A DNA stretch of 64,000 nt from Craspedostauros australis (taxonomy: Eukaryota; Bacillariophyta; Bacillariophyceae; Mastogloiales; Achnanthaceae), in the NCBI GenBank assembly GCA_026770025.1, contig JAMXDE010000073.1:1-64000 (forward strand), read 5' to 3'. The translations under genes and the position numbers were made by a program. Below, in pieces: positions 1-11,690 of the stretch. The notes beneath the pieces are model-generated. The model worked only from the letters and a program-made list of their open reading frames with translations, was not told the origin of the DNA and did no database searches. How positions within the stretch are numbered: the stretch's first letter is position 1; every line of letters begins with the position of its first letter.

Positions 1-2424
1 CACACTGCGAAATAACTGCGAAATAAAGTCAGCTGGCGACTACGGCACATTCCTGATGTACGCTGCTGTGCTCTTCTCGAGTTGGTGAGTTTCCGTTCGT
101 TGCGCCTCTCCTGGAGGATTTGATGTTCGTTGTTGTTGTGGAAGTTTGTGAGCTCATTTTGCTCTTTCCTGGATCATGTTTCATTCCTTTTCCTGGTTTT
201 GTTCCATGTCGCACCCAAAGAATCGCTCTGTTCTACCTCTGATTTCGGTGGACATACAGACGTAGTATATGGATTTTTGTTAGAAACCTGTGTGGAACAG
301 AACCAATTCAGACACTGCGCTCGCGCATTCCGGAGTGCTTTGTGTGTGCCAACACACATTCCCCAGAAGAATCGGTTCTGGTGCGCCGCAAAACTGCGGA
401 GTGGCTCTGCGAGAACAGAATGATGTACCGCACTGAACACAAGAAGGGGAGTACAGCAGTATATCATATCATATAATGCATCTGTTTTTTTATCCTACCT
501 GCCCACATTTGTATTATTTGCACATCGGAGGCTGATCACGTTCGATCTTGTGATGGATCGGCTGACTTCCGCAGAATCAACATTCCACCGTCAATTCCAA
601 CCGTCAACGATGGTGTTGCATCCACAAGGTGCGCTTGGTGGTCAGCGGCGCAGGCAGACTTGGAGTGCGAGGATTGTCAGCATTGTTACCCTCATAAGAT
701 AGGTATGACGATCAGTTCCATGGTGCGTTATCGTCTCCAGAGTTGTTGTGGATCAAAGACAAGGAACAACAACGTGCTGACCGTTTGGACACCATTTTGT
801 GGATTGGGTTTAGGGTTATTGTATTGGTTTGATAGCAGCGTCGCATACGACAGCGATTCTTCTTGGTGCTGTGGAAACACAGCTCCAATTTTGCTCTAGG
901 CGAAGACATCGATGCTGACATGTGTGTGTGATTTTTTTTTGCGCCTATGGATTTGGTAACATCACTTGCTCTCGCTGATCGTCGTCATTCTCCGTTGTCT
1001 GCTGGGGCCGTTCGTGGCAGTCTGGATAGTCACAGAGCAAGCAACAGCCGGCGCCAACCATGAATGGCACTGGCGGTTGATGATTGGTGAACGCTGTTCC
1101 ACAGGCGGATGCGATTTGTTGTCTCCCCCAGCGGTTGTTGGATGAGCGATAGGCGAGAAGCTGGTGGTGATCATCTGTACGGAAAGCGTCGGGGCAGATG
1201 GATGGGATGTTCTGAGCAATGAAACAATAGTGCCATACTAACGGATGAGGTAGTGTGGATGAGGCTGAGAGGTTGTTCCGATTTCCTCGCAAGCACAAAC
1301 ATTTTCGAATTGATGGCGCGTGCTCGTCCTCTCGTCACGATTGACTTGTGTTCGTGTGAGAGCAAAATGTGAGCCACTGCTCTGCGCTGAGAACTGGTGT
1401 CCATTTGCAAGAGAACTGCGCATCCCGATTCACAAGCCAAGCGACAAATCGCGCACACTCCAGAATACATTCGTGACTTGCCGATACGACATGACACGAC
1501 ATGCCATGCTACTGATACCAGCACCATACGTATTGGATAGATCGACGAATGGATGGATGGAGCGAGCTGTGATCATCCCAAGGATACCGTATCGACACAC
1601 TTGGCGACGAACCATAGTCGCCGTATTGGTACCATCGCAGGACATGGTGCAGATGGGCGGAGCAAACGCCGGTACGTGCAGCCACAAATTGCTACACGCA
1701 ACTGTGAAAGCAGCCTGGCGCAAGTCACCGATTAGCTCATGGGCAGAAGTCAGCACATTTGCTCTTGGAGTCAGTCCAGTTGTACCAGACAATGTTACCA
1801 GCATCATGGAGATTGCGTTGTACTTGGAGCAGAGCATTTGGGATCGATCATTCAAGAATCTCATTCCATTCGGCATGCCGCTTGGTGTCGGCGGCGATGG
1901 TTTCCTCGTAGCATTCTGTGGCAATGCTGCAGGTGCCCACCTTGTGCCTACTCTAGCAATCCACTGATTAGATTCTTATCATTGAACGATAGGTATGTTC
2001 ATACACTAGACAGCGTACGACAGCACCATCATACCCACTCTGGCTTGCGCAGGAGTGTGAGAGCCACAACCTGGAGTTGTGCCGTGCCAACTCCTTGTTT
2101 GTCTTGGGTCCTTTGTGTCCAATTTCTTGTTCCCCGAATTTCTCCCAAATCAATCTACTGAATTTTTCAATAGTGGTATACGATGTTGTTGTGTGCGTAG
2201 CACAATTGCAAACATTACTGCATTCATCCTTTGCACGATCCTCTCCGTTGGATGAACTCCATACCTTGATTTCAACGCTGCCGACATACCCACCCACCAA
2301 TACGATGCATGCGATTCACCCTGTGCTATTTTTAGTTCGGCGCGTTGTGTTGCCGGATTCTCGTTTTCTCTCGTGTTATTTCTCACGATAAAGTTGCAAT
2401 ATCTTCCCCTTTCCGCTGCGTTCA
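1..2424. other. No gene recognised
   Basis: I see no convincing gene here. Open frames exist on both strands (the longest lies around 1.3-2.0 kb) but they lack a good ATG, recognisable motifs and a clear strand preference. Possible splice donors (AG before GTATG) occur near 690 and 1990, so a small-exon gene or untranslated exons cannot be ruled out. Confidence 0.4.
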
Positions 2425-2765
2425 CGGACTCCATCGGTTTCGACAGCCACATGCTCGGACTGGCGTCGTCTTCTTCGTCTTGTCGTCTACTTTGTAGTCG
2501 TTCAATTTTATTTCGCAATTCCGCCTGGTGCTATTCCTATGCCAACAAAAGCATACCTATGTAGGGACCCCGTGATATTCTTCGCACTAACATTTTTGCA
2601 CCCTCGCCTGAACGTTTCCATCACGCATTCTATCGGTTTCGACGTCTGGAGGGACGAACCACTCTCATCTCCTCCGCCTCATTGTTTACTTTTTAGTCGT
2701 CCAATTTTTGTTTCGCAATTCCGTCTGGTGCTATTTCTACCCAACCAAATCCATACCCATGCAAA
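2425..2765. repeat. Diverged tandem duplication, about 200-bp period
   Basis: Two copies, roughly 2425-2570 and 2625-2765, share blocks in the same order: TCGGTTTCGAC, then a T-rich TTTAGTCGT/TGTAGTCGT stretch, then TTTCGCAATTCCG and TGGTGCTATT. The spacing between matching blocks is about 199 bp. The copies have diverged by many substitutions, so the duplication is old. I see no coding role. Confidence 0.7.
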
Positions 2766-3665
2766 TTCCTCTCCGTCGACATGCACCTTCTGGAGGGCAT
2801 CGTCAGTGTCATGCACGATTGGCGCGATTGAGGTGAGTCTATGCCATTACAGTTGCATCAACCATTCGTATTGCGCAATAATGCATGGTGTCCGGCTGAT
2901 GGGAAAGGGGAAGTTGTGCCTGAGCGATCTACACGCTCCGAATTGATGTTGCTCGCAATCCTCTTGCGAGGGCTCCGGGCTCCAGCAGACTGTGTGTTGA
3001 CTTTCAATTGCTCGCGGATCCGTGTGGTGTTGGCCTTTTCGAATTCCACCAATGGAAGGAGATGCATATGGAATTGATACAGATGGTTACGCAGGTTTGC
3101 GGATGGCCCGGATGCTGGAGATGGTGCGGGGCATGATTTCCTACCGCTTGGCATCACGAGGCCAACGACTCAACCAACAGAATTGACGATCAGCGACGGC
3201 AGTGGACAAATTGCAGCGGCTCCTGAAATATGTGGAACCACGGACGCGCTCCTGCACCATTGTGAGCGCTGCGCTTTTGTGGTTCCATCATGGTTCGAAG
3301 ATCGACTTGGCGTCTTCTACTTGTCTCATACTCGACAATACACTGCATGCCTTGGTCGATGCCCGATCCAGTTTTGTTGTCTTGATCGAAAATGTGGGTG
3401 TGGTGTGGGAGTTGTTGTTGTGAATTTGGCGCACCTCGGTCAAATCTGATTGGATGGGAATCGTCAATGGTTCAGTGTAAATGTCGTTTGTTGCTCACGA
3501 GGATGAATGACATTTAGCAAATGAACAACGAAGAACCAAAGTATGTCCGAAAATCAAGAAAACAACACGATGGGATCACAAATGACAGATTCATGGACCA
3601 GCCACCAATCTCCGACGCACCAATCAAAAGCAACAGGCAGAACAGAATGTCCGCCCCCAGCGAAC
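2766..3665. other. No gene recognised
   Basis: Open frames in this stretch are short and occur on both strands without recognisable motifs. Nothing can be supported. Confidence 0.4.
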
Positions 3666-3818
3666 TCACATCACACATCACACATCACACACCACACCAC
3701 ACACCACACACCACACACCACACACCACACACCACACACCACACACCACACACCACACACCACACACCACACACCACACACCACACACCACACACCACGC
3801 ACCACACACCACACACCC
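3666..3818. repeat. CACACCA minisatellite
   Basis: About 150 bp made of the 7-mer CACACCA with a few variants (CACATCA at the left edge, one CACGCACCA). Seven is not a multiple of three, so each frame cycles through the same residues and frames stay open with His-Thr-Pro repeats. Those open frames are a by-product of composition, not evidence of a gene. Confidence 0.95.
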
Positions 3819-4106
3819 AACGACTGTACTCTTGCCCATTCACTGCGGATACTTCAATCGTCGCATCTGAGACGATCGGCGCCGACAGCCAACACAACTC
3901 CAAATGGCAGCCAACGAAGAACAGATCGATTGTATTCTACCGTTTTGCGTTTGGCCACCAGGGAAGCAATCATGATACACACGCGATCGTCTCTCACGAT
4001 GCCAATGCAAATGATGAGAAATCGAGGTGACAATCGATGAGAATAAAAAGTATTATGAAATTCAATAGAGAATGAATGGATAGACGGATTGATGTAGCAC
4101 TCGTCG

Positions 4107-4126
4107 CTCTCTCTCTCTCTCTCTCT
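4107..4126. repeat. (CT)10 microsatellite
   Basis: A perfect CT run of 20 bases lies about 350 bp upstream of the start codon of the transposase-like gene. Confidence 0.95.
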
Positions 4127-4472
4127 TGCACTTGCTCTCTCGTTGTGTTGGCGCCGCGTCACACTCACTCTTTCGCCAGAATAAAAATCGCAGATGGTTC
4201 CACATACATTCTCCAATCACAATCACGTATGCACCAATGAGCGACCGTTGAACTGTTGCTGCCGATCTTGACACAAACACATCCCTCATGCTGTTGTGAA
4301 CGAATATGCATGTGTCATTTTGGTTTGTTGTGTATTGTTGTCGCTGTCTGCTGTACTCTCGTATCTGCAATGTCAGCACAACACTCAGTGCTCCCCAACA
4401 TCGAGATCATTCAGAATCATCTGTGCCTTCCCCCCACCCACATCGTCCGTCAGCCACCATCGCTATCGCATC

Positions 4473-7400
4473 ATGACCCGTCCACGCGAGGATTCGAGCA
4501 GCGACCCCAATCCATCCCAATCAAAGGTGCAACGTCAAACAGCAACTGCTGGCACATCCATCTATCCCCAACCACCTCATGGGCACTACGCAACGTACCA
4601 ATACTCTGCACCTGTTGGACCAAACCACAATGGCAGCGTTCACAGTCCTCCTCTCCCCATGGTTGCGAATCATCATGTCCCTCCCAACATACAACCTCCT
4701 TCCTTTTGCATCCCCAGCTACATCGGTACAGGCGTGGGTGGTCTACCATACTCTACATTCCACCCCAACAACAGCATGGAAACTCCAACATCTGACTACA
4801 TGGGTCCCAACTGCTTTGGTATCATGCCTTGCAAGCAATGTCTGACCCTGTTCTGCAGTCACTGCAGTAGGCCACCATTTTGCCCAAACTGTGCATCATC
4901 CATCAGCGGAGGTGCACGTCACACAGGTGTGAATGCCTTTGTACCACAGGCCAATTCGTTCTCCATTGGGACTTGTGGTGATGCTGCTGCGCCCACACGT
5001 CCCAAGCGCAAATCATCAGCAACCAGATGCAGGGCGCCACATCGACAGGAAAGAGATGATGTGCTCGCGCGACGAGATGTCGCTGTGTCTATGGAAGAGT
5101 GCGAGTCGGATTGTGCGAGTACAACCAGTGAGGATGACACGGATGCTGCGTTCGTTCCAGCCAACGAGGGCAAGGTGAATCGAAGAAAAATGCTGCAAGC
5201 CATTTTTGAAGCAGCTGGCATTAGCATCAAACCCCTCTCACGGTTCCATGTAGATGGATTTGAACGTCTCCCACGAAAGACAGCGACTGGTCGTTGGAGT
5301 CTCATCAACCGAGTCTGGGATGGAGTTTGTGGTGGGTCAACCCAGCACATGTTTCCTGGCAGAGAACCCCCCGAACAGCTTTCAGAAGCCATGACCTTCG
5401 TGCGACATCGCAAACAGCTCCCTCCTGTGTTGCTGGAGCAGACTCTCTGTCATTTAGCCTTCTGGGGGAATCAAGACCTATCGCTGACTGCTCGTGCGGT
5501 TTTGGCAATGACCTGTGACTCCAGGCGCTGCACCCGAATCCTGGCCGCGCACTACAGTAGCTTGTCGAAAGGAGACAAGGCAAAGATCAAGCTTGGACGC
5601 CGATCCATGTCTCGTACAGGACACAGGCGACTGTCACATGTTGGTGGCATGATCCTCTCTGGCGGCAAGTTTCCACACGCAGACTACAAGTACCGTGTCA
5701 AGGAATCTAGTCTCCAGGGTGTAGTCTCGTTTCTCACTTCCATGTTCCAGTACCGGCCAGGCATCACAAGGAGCGTCAAGTTGGCTGGTGTTCTGTTCCC
5801 AGACCTGCCTATCTTCATTCGCGGATCAATATCAGAAGAGCAGCTCTTTGCCAAGTACAAGAACACAACAGATGACCCAGTTGGTATGCCTGCCTTCAGG
5901 AGTATCCTGACATTGCTCACGCGACGTGGCAAGTGTCAAACTGGCCTGTCCTCCTTCTACACAGACACTCTGACTGTATTCATGCACTTCCAAAGCATGA
6001 TTAAGAGAGTCATGGAACTGCTTCGGACTCAGAACAAGGAACATCAAGACAAAGAGCTCGTGTCTGAACTTCTCAACGAGGCACAGGCCATCATCACGGA
6101 CAGTGATTCTGTTCTTTCATTTGCAAAATGGGAATACGCAAACAAACACATCCAGGTGAAGTCAACCGCGGATAATCTACATTCCGCGGAGTTCGCTCTG
6201 ACAAATGGCTCCCTCCCGTTTGTGAACCAAGCATGCAAGCAATGTCCAGATGTCATGACGTTCTTCCCGATTCGTGTTCGCAACTTCATGAAAACTGCCA
6301 CCAACAGCATCACCGGCAACACGTTCGAATTGGATCGCATGGCTGCAGCAATTAACCTGTGTGATGACGCGCTGCGCCAGTACATGGCCCACCAAGTGAG
6401 ACGAAAGGTACAAGCGCAGAAGATCACGGAGGAAAAGGAGCGCCTCAAGGATCATCCAGATCGCATCATTGCCATGCTTGATCACAAGCAACGCATCCTC
6501 CCAACGGAGAATCAGGAAGCTCAGAAAGCGTTCTTCGGAAAAAATGGAATGTCTCTCCTAGGTGTCATGACAATCCAATACAAGAACGGTAAGTTCGAGT
6601 ACCGATTCATTGACATGGTGATGAAGGGGCGGAACAAGCAGGATCATGTCCAAGTTGCTGGTGCCATCAAGATTCTACATTCTACTGTGCTTCCAAAGCT
6701 TCACAAGGGGGTCAAAGAGGTCGTATTCCAAAGTGATAATGCCAGTTGTTTTGCGAGTCCGGCACTGATGAGGTACATGCATGGACTAAACCAGGGAGAG
6801 GTTGAAGTTGAATACACAATGCCAGAGAAGAAGAAGAAGCGGAAGACAACAGCCAAGAACAAGGGCAAGCACAAGGACAAGGCTAAGTATCCACCTCCCC
6901 CCAAAATCAACACAGAACAGTCATCTTATCATGACGCGAAGGCTGCATCATCCACGAAGGCAAAAGCACAGCAAGACACCGGAACCCGCCCTCCCAAACC
7001 ACGACTCCAAATCATCCAATGGCTGTACACTGAGGCACAAGCTGGTAAGAGTGCTTTGGACGGACACTTCGGTTTTGTCTCACGTCAACTCAGGTTGTAT
7101 GTGGACAGTGCCAGGGACGCAAAGATTGCCACCGAAGGCGATATTTTCACAGTGCTGAAAGCTGCCAACATCAAGGGGACAACAACGCTTCTGTTGGATC
7201 TGAGCAGATTGGGACATGCCATCATCTGTGGTGTGGACGGAAAGGAAAAAGCATTCGCGACCAACCGAGTTTCCGTTCGCGCCACCCATCAAATTGATCT
7301 GATTGATGACAAAATCCAGGTCACAGCATCATCGGGCTTGACGCATCCAGAGACTATCACGCAGGGCAAGATCGACAAGTTCGACATTCTCCATCTCGAT

Positions 7401-7682
7401 GTCACTTGCAATGATGAGGACATCACCGAGGTCTCACCAGCATTCGTGATGGATCCACAGAATATCCGCGGCTCACAACCGACTGAGCGACGACACGCAA
7501 CAACAACAAACAAGAGCACCACCAAGACGGAAGTGCTCAAACGCGTTCTCACTTCGCGTGTTCTGGAACCAGCAACAGCAGCAGCAGAAACGGCAAATTG
7601 TGAACGAAATGCCACAGTGGACTTCCCTCAATCCATCAGGCAGGGATGGGCGATCTGCCATCCAGACAAAGCCACCTCATGA
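4473..7682 (+). CDS. Transposase-like protein with N-terminal zinc cluster and DDE-like core
   Basis: The reading frame is open from 4296 but its first ATG is at 4473 (MTRPRED), which I take as the start; this gives 1069 residues to the TGA at 7680. Near residues 115-140 lies a cysteine cluster (CKQC, CSHC, CPNC), likely a zinc-binding DNA-contact module. An acidic stretch follows, then a helical middle region. Residues about 710-870 resemble an RNase H-fold transposase core: FIDMV, then FQSDNAS, then EAQAGKS followed by LDGHF. A Lys-rich insert (residues about 785-805) sits between the second and third blocks and could act as a nuclear signal. The layout recalls uncharacterised repeated transposase-like proteins of oomycetes and diatoms; that assignment is from memory and the catalytic residues are inferred. 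The frame continues past the TGA to 8117. I saw no terminal inverted repeats, so a domesticated host gene is an alternative. Confidence 0.65.
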   Translation: MTRPREDSSSDPNPSQSKVQRQTATAGTSIYPQPPHGHYATYQYSAPVGPNHNGSVHSPPLPMVANHHVPPNIQPPSFCIPSYIGTGVGGLPYSTFHPNNSMETPTSDYMGPNCFGIMPCKQCLTLFCSHCSRPPFCPNCASSISGGARHTGVNAFVPQANSFSIGTCGDAAAPTRPKRKSSATRCRAPHRQERDDVLARRDVAVSMEECESDCASTTSEDDTDAAFVPANEGKVNRRKMLQAIFEAAGISIKPLSRFHVDGFERLPRKTATGRWSLINRVWDGVCGGSTQHMFPGREPPEQLSEAMTFVRHRKQLPPVLLEQTLCHLAFWGNQDLSLTARAVLAMTCDSRRCTRILAAHYSSLSKGDKAKIKLGRRSMSRTGHRRLSHVGGMILSGGKFPHADYKYRVKESSLQGVVSFLTSMFQYRPGITRSVKLAGVLFPDLPIFIRGSISEEQLFAKYKNTTDDPVGMPAFRSILTLLTRRGKCQTGLSSFYTDTLTVFMHFQSMIKRVMELLRTQNKEHQDKELVSELLNEAQAIITDSDSVLSFAKWEYANKHIQVKSTADNLHSAEFALTNGSLPFVNQACKQCPDVMTFFPIRVRNFMKTATNSITGNTFELDRMAAAINLCDDALRQYMAHQVRRKVQAQKITEEKERLKDHPDRIIAMLDHKQRILPTENQEAQKAFFGKNGMSLLGVMTIQYKNGKFEYRFIDMVMKGRNKQDHVQVAGAIKILHSTVLPKLHKGVKEVVFQSDNASCFASPALMRYMHGLNQGEVEVEYTMPEKKKKRKTTAKNKGKHKDKAKYPPPPKINTEQSSYHDAKAASSTKAKAQQDTGTRPPKPRLQIIQWLYTEAQAGKSALDGHFGFVSRQLRLYVDSARDAKIATEGDIFTVLKAANIKGTTTLLLDLSRLGHAIICGVDGKEKAFATNRVSVRATHQIDLIDDKIQVTASSGLTHPETITQGKIDKFDILHLDVTCNDEDITEVSPAFVMDPQNIRGSQPTERRHATTTNKSTTKTEVLKRVLTSRVLEPATAAAETANCERNATVDFPQSIRQGWAICHPDKATS

Positions 7683-8117
7683 AAGAAGGATCCATCAGCA
7701 CCTCCGGCAACCAAGGTACCGTCCATGTCGAAACAAGTGGCGCAGATTGTGTGCGATGCTGCGATTGCTTGCAGGAACCCGGACACGAGGAGGAGCGCTC
7801 ATGTGCTTCACGAAGAGCTGATGGCCGGGCCTTTCTTGCTTGATTGGGAGCAGAGGATCAAGGTGGACATCACGTACCTGAAATGCTTCCTGGCAGCTCC
7901 TGACGGTCGAGCGGAGAGATACCTCGAGAACAATGGCTACTTGGATGACGAGGAGTGCGAAGAGTGCCTGAACGAGATGCATGAACTGCGGATCATGGCA
8001 TCCAAGGAGAACACTCAAAGCGAAGAAGCGCACGAAGAGCAGGTTCTGGATGATCGCCCATACGACGGGCAGGACGCTGATGTGATTGATGGCAACCTGC
8101 TACCTTCCGATGATTGA
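7683..8117 (+). CDS. In-frame continuation beyond the TGA of the transposase-like gene
   Basis: This stretch is in the same frame as the upstream gene and stays open for 144 codons after its TGA. It has its own ATG at 7725 (MSKQVAQIVCDAA), which would give a 130-residue protein. The sequence is rich in acidic residues and helix formers (DDEECEECLNEMHEL) and ends SDD before a TGA. It could be a separate small gene, the C-terminal end of the transposase cut off by a recent nonsense change, or a product made by stop read-through. No selenocysteine hairpin was identified, although I cannot fold the RNA. The shared frame and the gap of only 14 codons before the next ATG favour one original protein. 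Confidence 0.5.
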   Translation, partial: KKDPSAPPATKVPSMSKQVAQIVCDAAIACRNPDTRRSAHVLHEELMAGPFLLDWEQRIKVDITYLKCFLAAPDGRAERYLENNGYLDDEECEECLNEMHELRIMASKENTQSEEAHEEQVLDDRPYDGQDADVIDGNLLPSDD

Positions 8118-8395
8118 TCCTGACGACCGCCGCAAGTATGCCAACATTAGTATATTGCATTCTATTCTACGATACTATACTCTGTGTCACATTGATACTA
8201 TCAAGTTGCAGCATGGCGATATCAACTGCAGTAACTGCGTGTCCACAGGGATTACGAGAGGAAGCTGTTGTTGGTATGTATAGAGTGGCTCTGATGTTAT
8301 CGGTTGCTATGATCTTGACATGCACAATGGAACCACCATCGCCGTGCATCTACTCAATTCGCACATGTGCTTGCTATGTATGGCATGATACACGA

Positions 8396-10654
8396 TTAGA
8401 ACACTGCGTGCATCAATCCAAATCCAGTCCAATACTCGTCAGCTGACTTTTTGGCATCCTTCGACAACTTCTTGAACATGAAATCGTACGCCAGCGCAGT
8501 CATGAAGGCGTCCTGCTTCGGCGTTGCAGGCAGACCGTTCCTGCCCTCCGCATTCTCATCGTAGCATGTCAGCCATCGCTTTCCCTGAACCAGGCTCCAC
8601 AGCTTCTTCATCATCTTTCACACAGGCGCTGGGTGTATCCGATCATCGTTCGTGCGGCAGTGAATAGGATTGGTAGAAAATTTGGATCCTATTTGATGTT
8701 GTGGTACAGCGAGGTCTGCCCCATGAACACCTCCAATCGGACGCGTCCGGATCCAAATTCGTCGCGCATATAGCTGCATCGTCCGAATGCAGATCTTTGA
8801 CTGCTTGACGACACGGATCGAGACTGCCCAACGCACCGCGCTGAACAGTCCAGGAGCATCACAAAATCATTCGCACCAACAATCCTCCGCCGGATCCGCC
8901 GCGGATGGCCAATGTTTTGGCTTTTCATTTTTTCGACCAAATCAAATCCTCAGCAACTGCGATGAAGTCTTCGTGTGGTTTGGTGCGCTTTTCGTGCACC
9001 GCGCCCTCCAGCAAGACGATATTGCCGCAATTCAGACACATGGTTGGAGTGGAGTCCATCATTCGGGATGAGAGTGTGTGCGAGCAGTACCACAGAATGG
9101 GCGCAGTTCGTATCATATCATGCCATGCCAACCAATCGGACATTGATTCAATTGTGAGTATGACATGAAGTGAAGTGGGGACACAAATGGAATGGAATGA
9201 AAGAGTCAATGACAAGTGCTCCCACAAGCTTGGAAAGTCATACTCCTTCAATGCGCCTGTTTTGTGCACGCTTTCCATTCCTGATTTTTTGGTCTGCTCT
9301 GCGCCGCGCACATGCCAGGTGCAAATGCGCGAGTGAACAACACAACCATACACAGCAGCAACAACATCGACAATAATTGGCACTCACCTGATGCCAGCTG
9401 GGACCAAATTCTTCATCACCAAGCACGTTGGTTTCCGCGCAGACGCCGCCACATTCCAACCATGCCAGACCTGTTGCAGGTTGTAATGCGGACCGACACG
9501 ACCTCAAAGGCATCATAGGCGTAGAGCAAGGTGGGTCCGCTTGTTCGTGGGGACGCCTCTTCGACATGATGATGTGCAGAGCATCAGTGCCGTCCTTGCT
9601 TTCTGCGATGCGTTGCATGACGTCCAAACCTTTCGAATCGAAATGACTTGGTAGCAATTGCAGCTTGCTGCCAAGGTGGACCTCTGGATCAACATGCTTC
9701 ATGATCTCCATGTCTTCGCCATCAAACACGGACGCATCGCCGAGCCACAGCATGGTGGGCCTGTGTAGCTGGCAGTGTGGCCCAGAATCGATGGCCTTGT
9801 TGGGATCCGCGGATCGGACGCTGGCGCAGGCGATTGGGGCCCCTCTCGACTCCAGCAAACACAGCTGTTGGTCCCTTCTGATTGGTAGAATCCAGTTTCG
9901 ATCTGGCATGATCAATGTGAAGGAGGATGAGATCGTTCTTCGTGATTGTGTGGTTTTTGCGGGGGAGGTTGTTGGAAGGTTCGAAGAGGGTTTGGTATAT
10001 CCGATGCTGATCCAATTGACGAATTTGTGGCGTTGACGTAGATATGGATCTGGCCATGAATGTCTTGGCCCCCTCAGATGACCAGTCGGATCGCAATGCG
10101 ACCCTGAGAACGTGCCAACGAAATCGGTATCCGAATCTTTTGGCGCAAGCCAGGGTTTGAAATCCGGCGGATCTCCGGTCTCGATTCGGGTTTGATGTCT
10201 GGGCGGCAGCATGTGCTCGTACTTGACCTTCCATATCCAGAATTCGGTGGTCTGGTGGGTGATGGCTCTCGTGCGGATTTCGTAAATGCCCCTGCCGCGC
10301 ACCCTCTGATCGTCAACGTAGGCGGAGACCGCGATGTCGGATTTTCACCTTTGAAGACCACAGGCGCTGGTGCCATATCCGTGCCTCTCACCCACTCGCG
10401 GATCGTCCTGGAACATCCCGCCTTTGTGAGAGACGAAGGATCAGAATCCGCTGCGGCCAGGAGGATGTCCCTCATTTTGCAGCAGGATCTGGTCTTGTCT
10501 TGGGGACATTGAGAAGCTTGCAGGATCTGGTCTTGGGCTTGGTGGGACCGCCGAGCGTGTTGAGGCACATCTCGTTGGCCTTGGAGTCGAAGCTCATGGA
10601 GGATTTGTTATCCTCATCCTCCAATGAGATGGAGGGATCGTCTGCCATGTTCAT
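8396..10654 (-). pseudogene. Degraded or multi-exon gene of unknown function
   Basis: Protein-like segments run in order along the minus strand but in changing frames. The 5' end begins at ATG 10654 (MNMADDPSISLEDED). A middle part at about 10.3-10.15 kb reads GRGIYEIRTRAITH and FWIWKVKYEHML. A further part near 9.7-9.5 kb includes MLWLGDASVFDGEDMEIM and FDSKGLDVMQRIAESKDG. A splice-donor-like CAG/GTGAGT follows near 9.385 kb. Downstream pieces include CLNCGNIVLLEGAVHEK (about 9.0 kb) and a final segment at 8396-8614 ending FGLMHAVF. Some frame changes may be introns, but several have no clear splice sites, so I favour a decayed host gene. A short internal duplication (CCAGATCCTGC twice, near 10.48-10.53 kb) coincides with one frame change. 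I do not recognise the family. Confidence 0.45.
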
Positions 10655-11360
10655 TTCTCTTTGCGTTGTGGTGGGTGGTGGTGTGTTGTGGTGTGATGCG
10701 TTGTGATGCGTTGGAATTGTCACGGTCGCACAAGCAGGAATGAGTGACCGTAACGGTACAACCCACCAACTGAACACGAGCGGCGATCGGTCAATTGATC
10801 GAAGCAATGAGAGATGGCAGTTGGGCGCGGGATGAAGCACTTCAGAAGATGAACGTGTTTGTGCATGATGCTCTTGATTGAAAAAAGATGATGGCGAGCG
10901 AGTATGGTACGTGCAGTTGCCAAGGGATGCCGATGGAAATGGAAATGGCAACGGATGATGCGAAGCCACGCGACGCGATGTTTCCCACCAGTCAACACGT
11001 GGCCCCTTTCATCTCTTGTGTTGACTTGTTTCTTGTCTTTGTTTCTCTGAGTCTGTCTCTTTGGATGGCTCGTGCGTTGAGATTCTGAACGAAGCCTTCA
11101 TGCCAAGGCGCCTGGTTTTACTCAGCAGATATGGCGTCTGTCCGGATACCGCAGTCACAATCGACAATATTGATTACTTTTCATTGGCGCCAAAGAGTTC
11201 AAAGAACGTTCTGGAAGATACCTCCGACGAAACAAACTGTAAAAATCGTGAAATCGAATCAAAAACGCTGGAACGGCGGCCGTTGAAATGGATCGAAACA
11301 GTGCAGGAAGCAAAAAAGTGGGAGAAAAGCAAGAGTTCGCGACAAGGGCAACACCAGAGC
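10655..11360. other. No gene recognised
   Basis: This is the region upstream of the minus-strand degraded gene. It may hold that gene's promoter and 5' leader. I see no motifs or coding pattern beyond that. Confidence 0.4.
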
Positions 11361-11690
11361 GACGGAGGAGGTAACTGTGTGCAGATGACGTTGTTCAGGC
11401 ATAGTCATCAGGTTGCTCAGGGTTAGAGTTAGGGCTGGGGTTCTGGCTTGGGTTTGGGTTAGGGAGGAGGGAAGCAGTTGTTCAGGGCTAGAGTTAGGGT
11501 TGGGGTTCCGGTTGGAGTTTCGGCAACTTGGAAGAGACGAGGGAGGCAACTGCGTGTGGCTGACATTACTCAGACAGAGCCATGAAGTTACTCAATGTTA
11601 GGGTTAGGGCTGGGGTTAGGGCTAGGGGTCCAGAGGGCCAAGACCTGGGTTAGGGTTAGGGTCAGAGATGTGTGGGTTGGGGTTGCCACT
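11361..11690 (+). repeat. Degenerate interstitial telomere-like repeats in a tandem duplication
   Basis: About eight exact TTAGGG hexamers and many one-step variants (TTAGAG, CTAGGG, TTGGGT) lie between 11.42 and 11.68 kb. They are embedded in a diverged duplication of about 175 bp: unit 1 starts near 11361 and unit 2 near 11536, each with an AACTG.GTG block, a TCAGGCA/TCAGACA block, a GTTGCTCA/GTTACTCA block, and then the telomere-like tract. TTAGGG is the telomere repeat of many algae including diatoms. A relic of subtelomeric DNA or of break repair with telomere sequence is likely. Confidence 0.75.

Noticed and set aside
1320-1967. 215-codon plus-strand frame
   Set aside because: It starts at GTG, has no motif, and the opposite strand is open over the same region.
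3521-4040. His-Thr-Pro-rich open frames of about 165 codons
   Set aside because: They are an artefact of the 7-bp CACACCA repeat, open in several frames at once.
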